DNA of 64,000 bases from assembly GCA_029962745.1 (NCBI GenBank), contig CM057152.1, positions 23,889,176-23,953,175 of the forward strand. The letters are read 5' to 3'. How positions within the stretch are numbered: position 1 is the stretch's first letter; every line of letters starts with the position of its first letter. Shown piece after piece: positions 61,185-64,000 of the stretch. The notes under the pieces were generated by a model. It searched no databases. It had not been told where the DNA came from and was given only the letters and a program-made list of their open reading frames with translations. This DNA is from Echinometra lucunter (Eukaryota > Echinodermata > Echinoidea > Camarodonta > Echinometridae). Made by a program: the position numbers and the translations under genes.

Positions 61185-63690
61185 CCTCCACATAACAATT
61201 TTACACACCGCATTTATCAAAACGCCCATACACCTAAACACCTATGTCGCTTCGTCTTCTTCTTTTCTTCTTCTGCTTCTTCTTCTCCTTCTTCTTCTTC
61301 TTTTCTCCTTTTTCGACCTCCTCTCTCTTGCTCTCTCTCTCTCTTAAACTCTATCGTTCCTTCAAGCCAACAAGTGAAATGACGAGAACGAGTTCGAGTA
61401 TTATTCGGCGGAAATCTTCCTTATGAACGTTTATTTACCCCAGGGTGAGAGTGTTCCCTTAATTCAACAAAATTATCGTTACATTTCTTTTCTCCACTTT
61501 TAAAAATGGCTAATAGTCATTAACCAATAAAAAGGTGACATGTCTATACAAGTTTGTGTTCTCCTTCCTAATCATCTTCTTGTTGACCCAGTTCCTTTTC
61601 TTTCTTTCACCTCTCAACAAAAAAAAACAAAACAAAAAAATGCAATAGAACTCGCAGCCGGTTCGTGAACTTACAAGCTTTTGTACGTGATTGATTTTAC
61701 CTTCTTTTTTGTGTTCTCTACTAAAGAAAATACTCGTGTTCACTGAAAAACCATCTTGTGGAGTTTTTAAATCAATCTTTCTTTTGAATGTGCTTTCTGG
61801 GTCTTTTTTTTTAAAGCCACTGATGCGAAGTGAGAAGAGCATGATCATGGACAGAATAATGGTTATCTTCACTATACCCTTCTTAATTTGATTTCAATAA
61901 AAATTAATCCACGGTCCACTACCTTTTGGAAACTTATTTTCCTATCTTTCTTTTAGCGTCACTCTAGATCTATTATTCCTCATCATTCCCGGCCTGGCCC
62001 TATCGATCGCCACCCCCGCCCTTGCCATAGAATTCGCTGCCCGTTAAAGGCTTTGATCACAATACTAAAAGCTATACCTTTGTTCTGTCTTTCTCAAACC
62101 CGGAAGGGGAGGGGAGGGGTATAGGTCCTTCTGGTTATCCTTTCTTTGTCCTCTTTTTTAGCTTTTAAAAGTCATAAAACACTAAGCACTGCTCAAGCCT
62201 TTTGAAAACTTCTTTCCTTCCTTTCTTATGTCGCAGTCACACGAACGAAACCGACTCCAGACCGATCAAAACTATTACGTTATTTTCAATGACATGCCAA
62301 TTGGTCGGTTTGGAGTCAGTTTCGTTGGTGTGACTGCGACATTAGCGGTTCATCTTCCTCCCTGCCCGGTCCCATCTCGACCCACACTCACACCCTTGCC
62401 CTTAGATTCCTTGTTCAATACTGTCATTTATTTATTTTATACTTTCCCCGGGTTTATTGATATGAGTCATTAACATCTTTACAGAAAAATACCTTTCTTT
62501 TCAATGACTGTTAAAATTTTTTGCTAAAGTTTATAACCGAAAGCGTCATTATTTAACGTACCACCGCCACAATTCTTCTCCACAATAAACGTTTTCACCA
62601 AACTTGTGAGAGGCCCAATACACCAAAACACATTCTTCTTCTTCTTCTTCTTCCTTTTCTCCTCATCCTTCTTCTTTTTTCTCCCTCTCTATCGTTTCTC
62701 CACGCTATCTGTTACGGAAACGAGTTCGAGCATTATTCAAAGGCGACGTATATTTTATCATGTTTATCTCCAAGTTTATTTGGCCAATTTTTGCAAGAGT
62801 ATAGGCCTATAGTTTCTTCATAAAAAACGCAACCAAAGACCTCTGTCTCCTCGACACCGTCTTCTCCTTTCTCCTTATTCTTCCTCTCCGCTTTTTTATC
62901 TGTAGTCCCATTTTCTATTTCTTCTCTGCCCGATTTAAATAAGCTACACTCAGTACACTCATTTGGCAGTTTGGTGTTTTTAAAGGATTAGAAATAACAC
63001 TAGTAAATTCCTTTAATTCAACATAACAAAAAATCACTTCTTTTTATCTTTGTAGCGTTTTAAATCGATCTTTTTTGTTGAACGTGCTGTCTGGTTTTTT
63101 AGACACTGATGTGAAGAGAAAAGAGCATGATCATGAACAGAATAATGGTTATTTTCACTATACCCATCTTCATTTCAATTTTCAATAAATTTAATCCATA
63201 AAGTCAACCGCCTTTTGAAAACGCTTTTCCCTTACTTCTTTTAGAGGTCACTCTAGATCTATTATCCCCATCCCACCCCACCCTTACTATAGAATTCGCT
63301 GCCGTTTGTGGATGTATAAAGGCACGGCTTTGATCAGAATCGCTGAAAGCTATAGCTTGTTCTCTCTTTCTAAAGCCCGGAAGGGGGAGAGGAGGGGTAG
63401 GTCCCCGGGGTTAGGTCCTTTTGGTTGTCTTTCCGATGTCCTCGTGTTGATAGCTTTTATACATCATAAAACTCTCGAGGCTTTTTGAAAACTTCTTTCC
63501 TTCCTAAGTGTTTCACTCTTTTATCAACGCGTTTACTTATCTTCCTCCCGACCAGGCCCCATCCCGACCCGCAAACACCCTTGCCCATGGATTCCTTGTT
63601 CAATACTGTCATCCATTTTATTTTACACTTTCCGGGGAATTTGCAAATGTTTAAGAGAGCCCTTACCAACCATGCCAAAACCTAAATACC
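61185..63690. repeat. Diverged ~1.3-kb tandem duplication in CT-rich DNA
   Basis: Landmarks of the first copy recur in the second at offsets of about 1.28-1.39 kb: CGAGTTCGAG 61389/62721, GTGCTKTCTGG 61790/63084, CTTTGATCA 62052/63331, GATTCCTTGTTCAATACTGT about 62406/63590. Copies differ by many substitutions and indels, so the duplication is old. Both are pyrimidine-rich with CTT runs. Open frames are low-complexity Phe/Leu/Ser runs and not credible genes. Confidence 0.8.
62229..62341. mobile_element. 113-bp palindromic MITE with TTA target duplication
   Basis: Arms 62229-62269 and 62301-62341 (TGTCGCAGTCACAC...) are inverted with four mismatches in 41 positions. The element is flanked by TTA at 62226-62228 and 62342-62344. 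A three-base TTA/TAA duplication is the hallmark of PIF/Harbinger insertions. The paralogous copy of the surrounding duplication (about 63495-63540) lacks it. Confidence 0.9.
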
Positions 63691-64000
63691 GAAGTAATTT
63701 TGACGAGCTTTTTACTTTCTTTCTCTTCTTTAGTCTATTCCGTTAACTTCTCCACCACCAAACCACAACCAAGACTTTGTCTTATTAGTTTGACTTCGGT
63801 CTAAAATCACGCAACAATAATCATGGACATTTTTTTACACAGACCGCCCCCTCCCCTTCTTTGGTAATTTCTCTTTCTTTTCCCCCTCTATCTCTTTCTG
63901 TCTCCCCCTTTCTCTCTCTCTCTTGTTCTTTCATTTCAACCTGGTATCATGTTAAAATTAAAATTTAAATAAAATGGATTACATGTCTTAATCAAGGTTT
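63691..64000. repeat. CT-rich DNA to the window end
   Basis: Polypyrimidine tracts (especially 63845-63930) on the plus strand, then AT-rich sequence. No gene. Confidence 0.7.

Noticed and set aside
61244..62812. Phe/Leu/Ser-rich small proteins (61244-61426, 62606-62812)
   Set aside because: Translations of CTT/TTC simple sequence.

Overview
This is eukaryotic, repeat-dominated, AT-rich DNA. I see no cellular protein-coding gene that I can support. The protein-coding content is mobile-element derived: a degenerate tyrosine-recombinase (DIRS/Ngaro-type) retrotransposon, a nearly intact three-exon PIF/Harbinger transposase, and the 3' part of a non-LTR retrotransposon. The mix of elements, the palindromic MITEs and the base composition suggest a marine invertebrate, most likely a deuterostome such as an echinoderm. 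That is an inference from repeat style, not a species call.

Layout. 1-2756: microsatellite, CT-rich DNA and sparse unique DNA. 2757-3073: a short tandem duplication. 3079-5039: non-coding right end of a Ngaro/PAT-like element in B-A-B (split direct repeat) order. 5040-52797: a large satellite with a ~1.1 kb monomer, interrupted repeatedly. It runs forward at 5040-11673, reversed at 16663-25056, then forward at 25557-30841, 42470-43406, 47327-49730 and 50962-52797. Two runs of exactly 500 N (11674-12173 and 25057-25556) bound the only reversed block, so the middle contig is probably placed in the wrong orientation. The DIRS/Ngaro element (12174-16657, minus strand) sits at the end of that contig.

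The interruptions are: AGGTCA-rich tandem repeats (31510-32045); a five-unit tandem array of a ~1.65 kb element with inverted termini, terminal hairpins and a tRNA-like segment (32719-41161); a TTAA-ended foldback MITE (41861-42444); a 16-bp minisatellite (45179-45425); a 1.74 kb foldback element (45588-47326); and a 1.23 kb insertion with subterminal inverted repeats (49731-50961).

After the satellite come the Harbinger transposase (54235-56422), several foldback MITEs, a truncated LINE (58389-59370, minus strand) and a diverged ~1.3 kb tandem duplication in CT-rich DNA (61185-63690). One copy of that duplication carries a 113-bp MITE flanked by TTA duplications; the other keeps the empty site.

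The most informative observation joins three places. The B/A junction at 3651-3668, the element-satellite junction at 16657-16663 and the satellite-element junction at 5031-5043 share one AATAA core. They are the products expected if a circular YR-element intermediate recombined with one fixed position of the satellite monomer.
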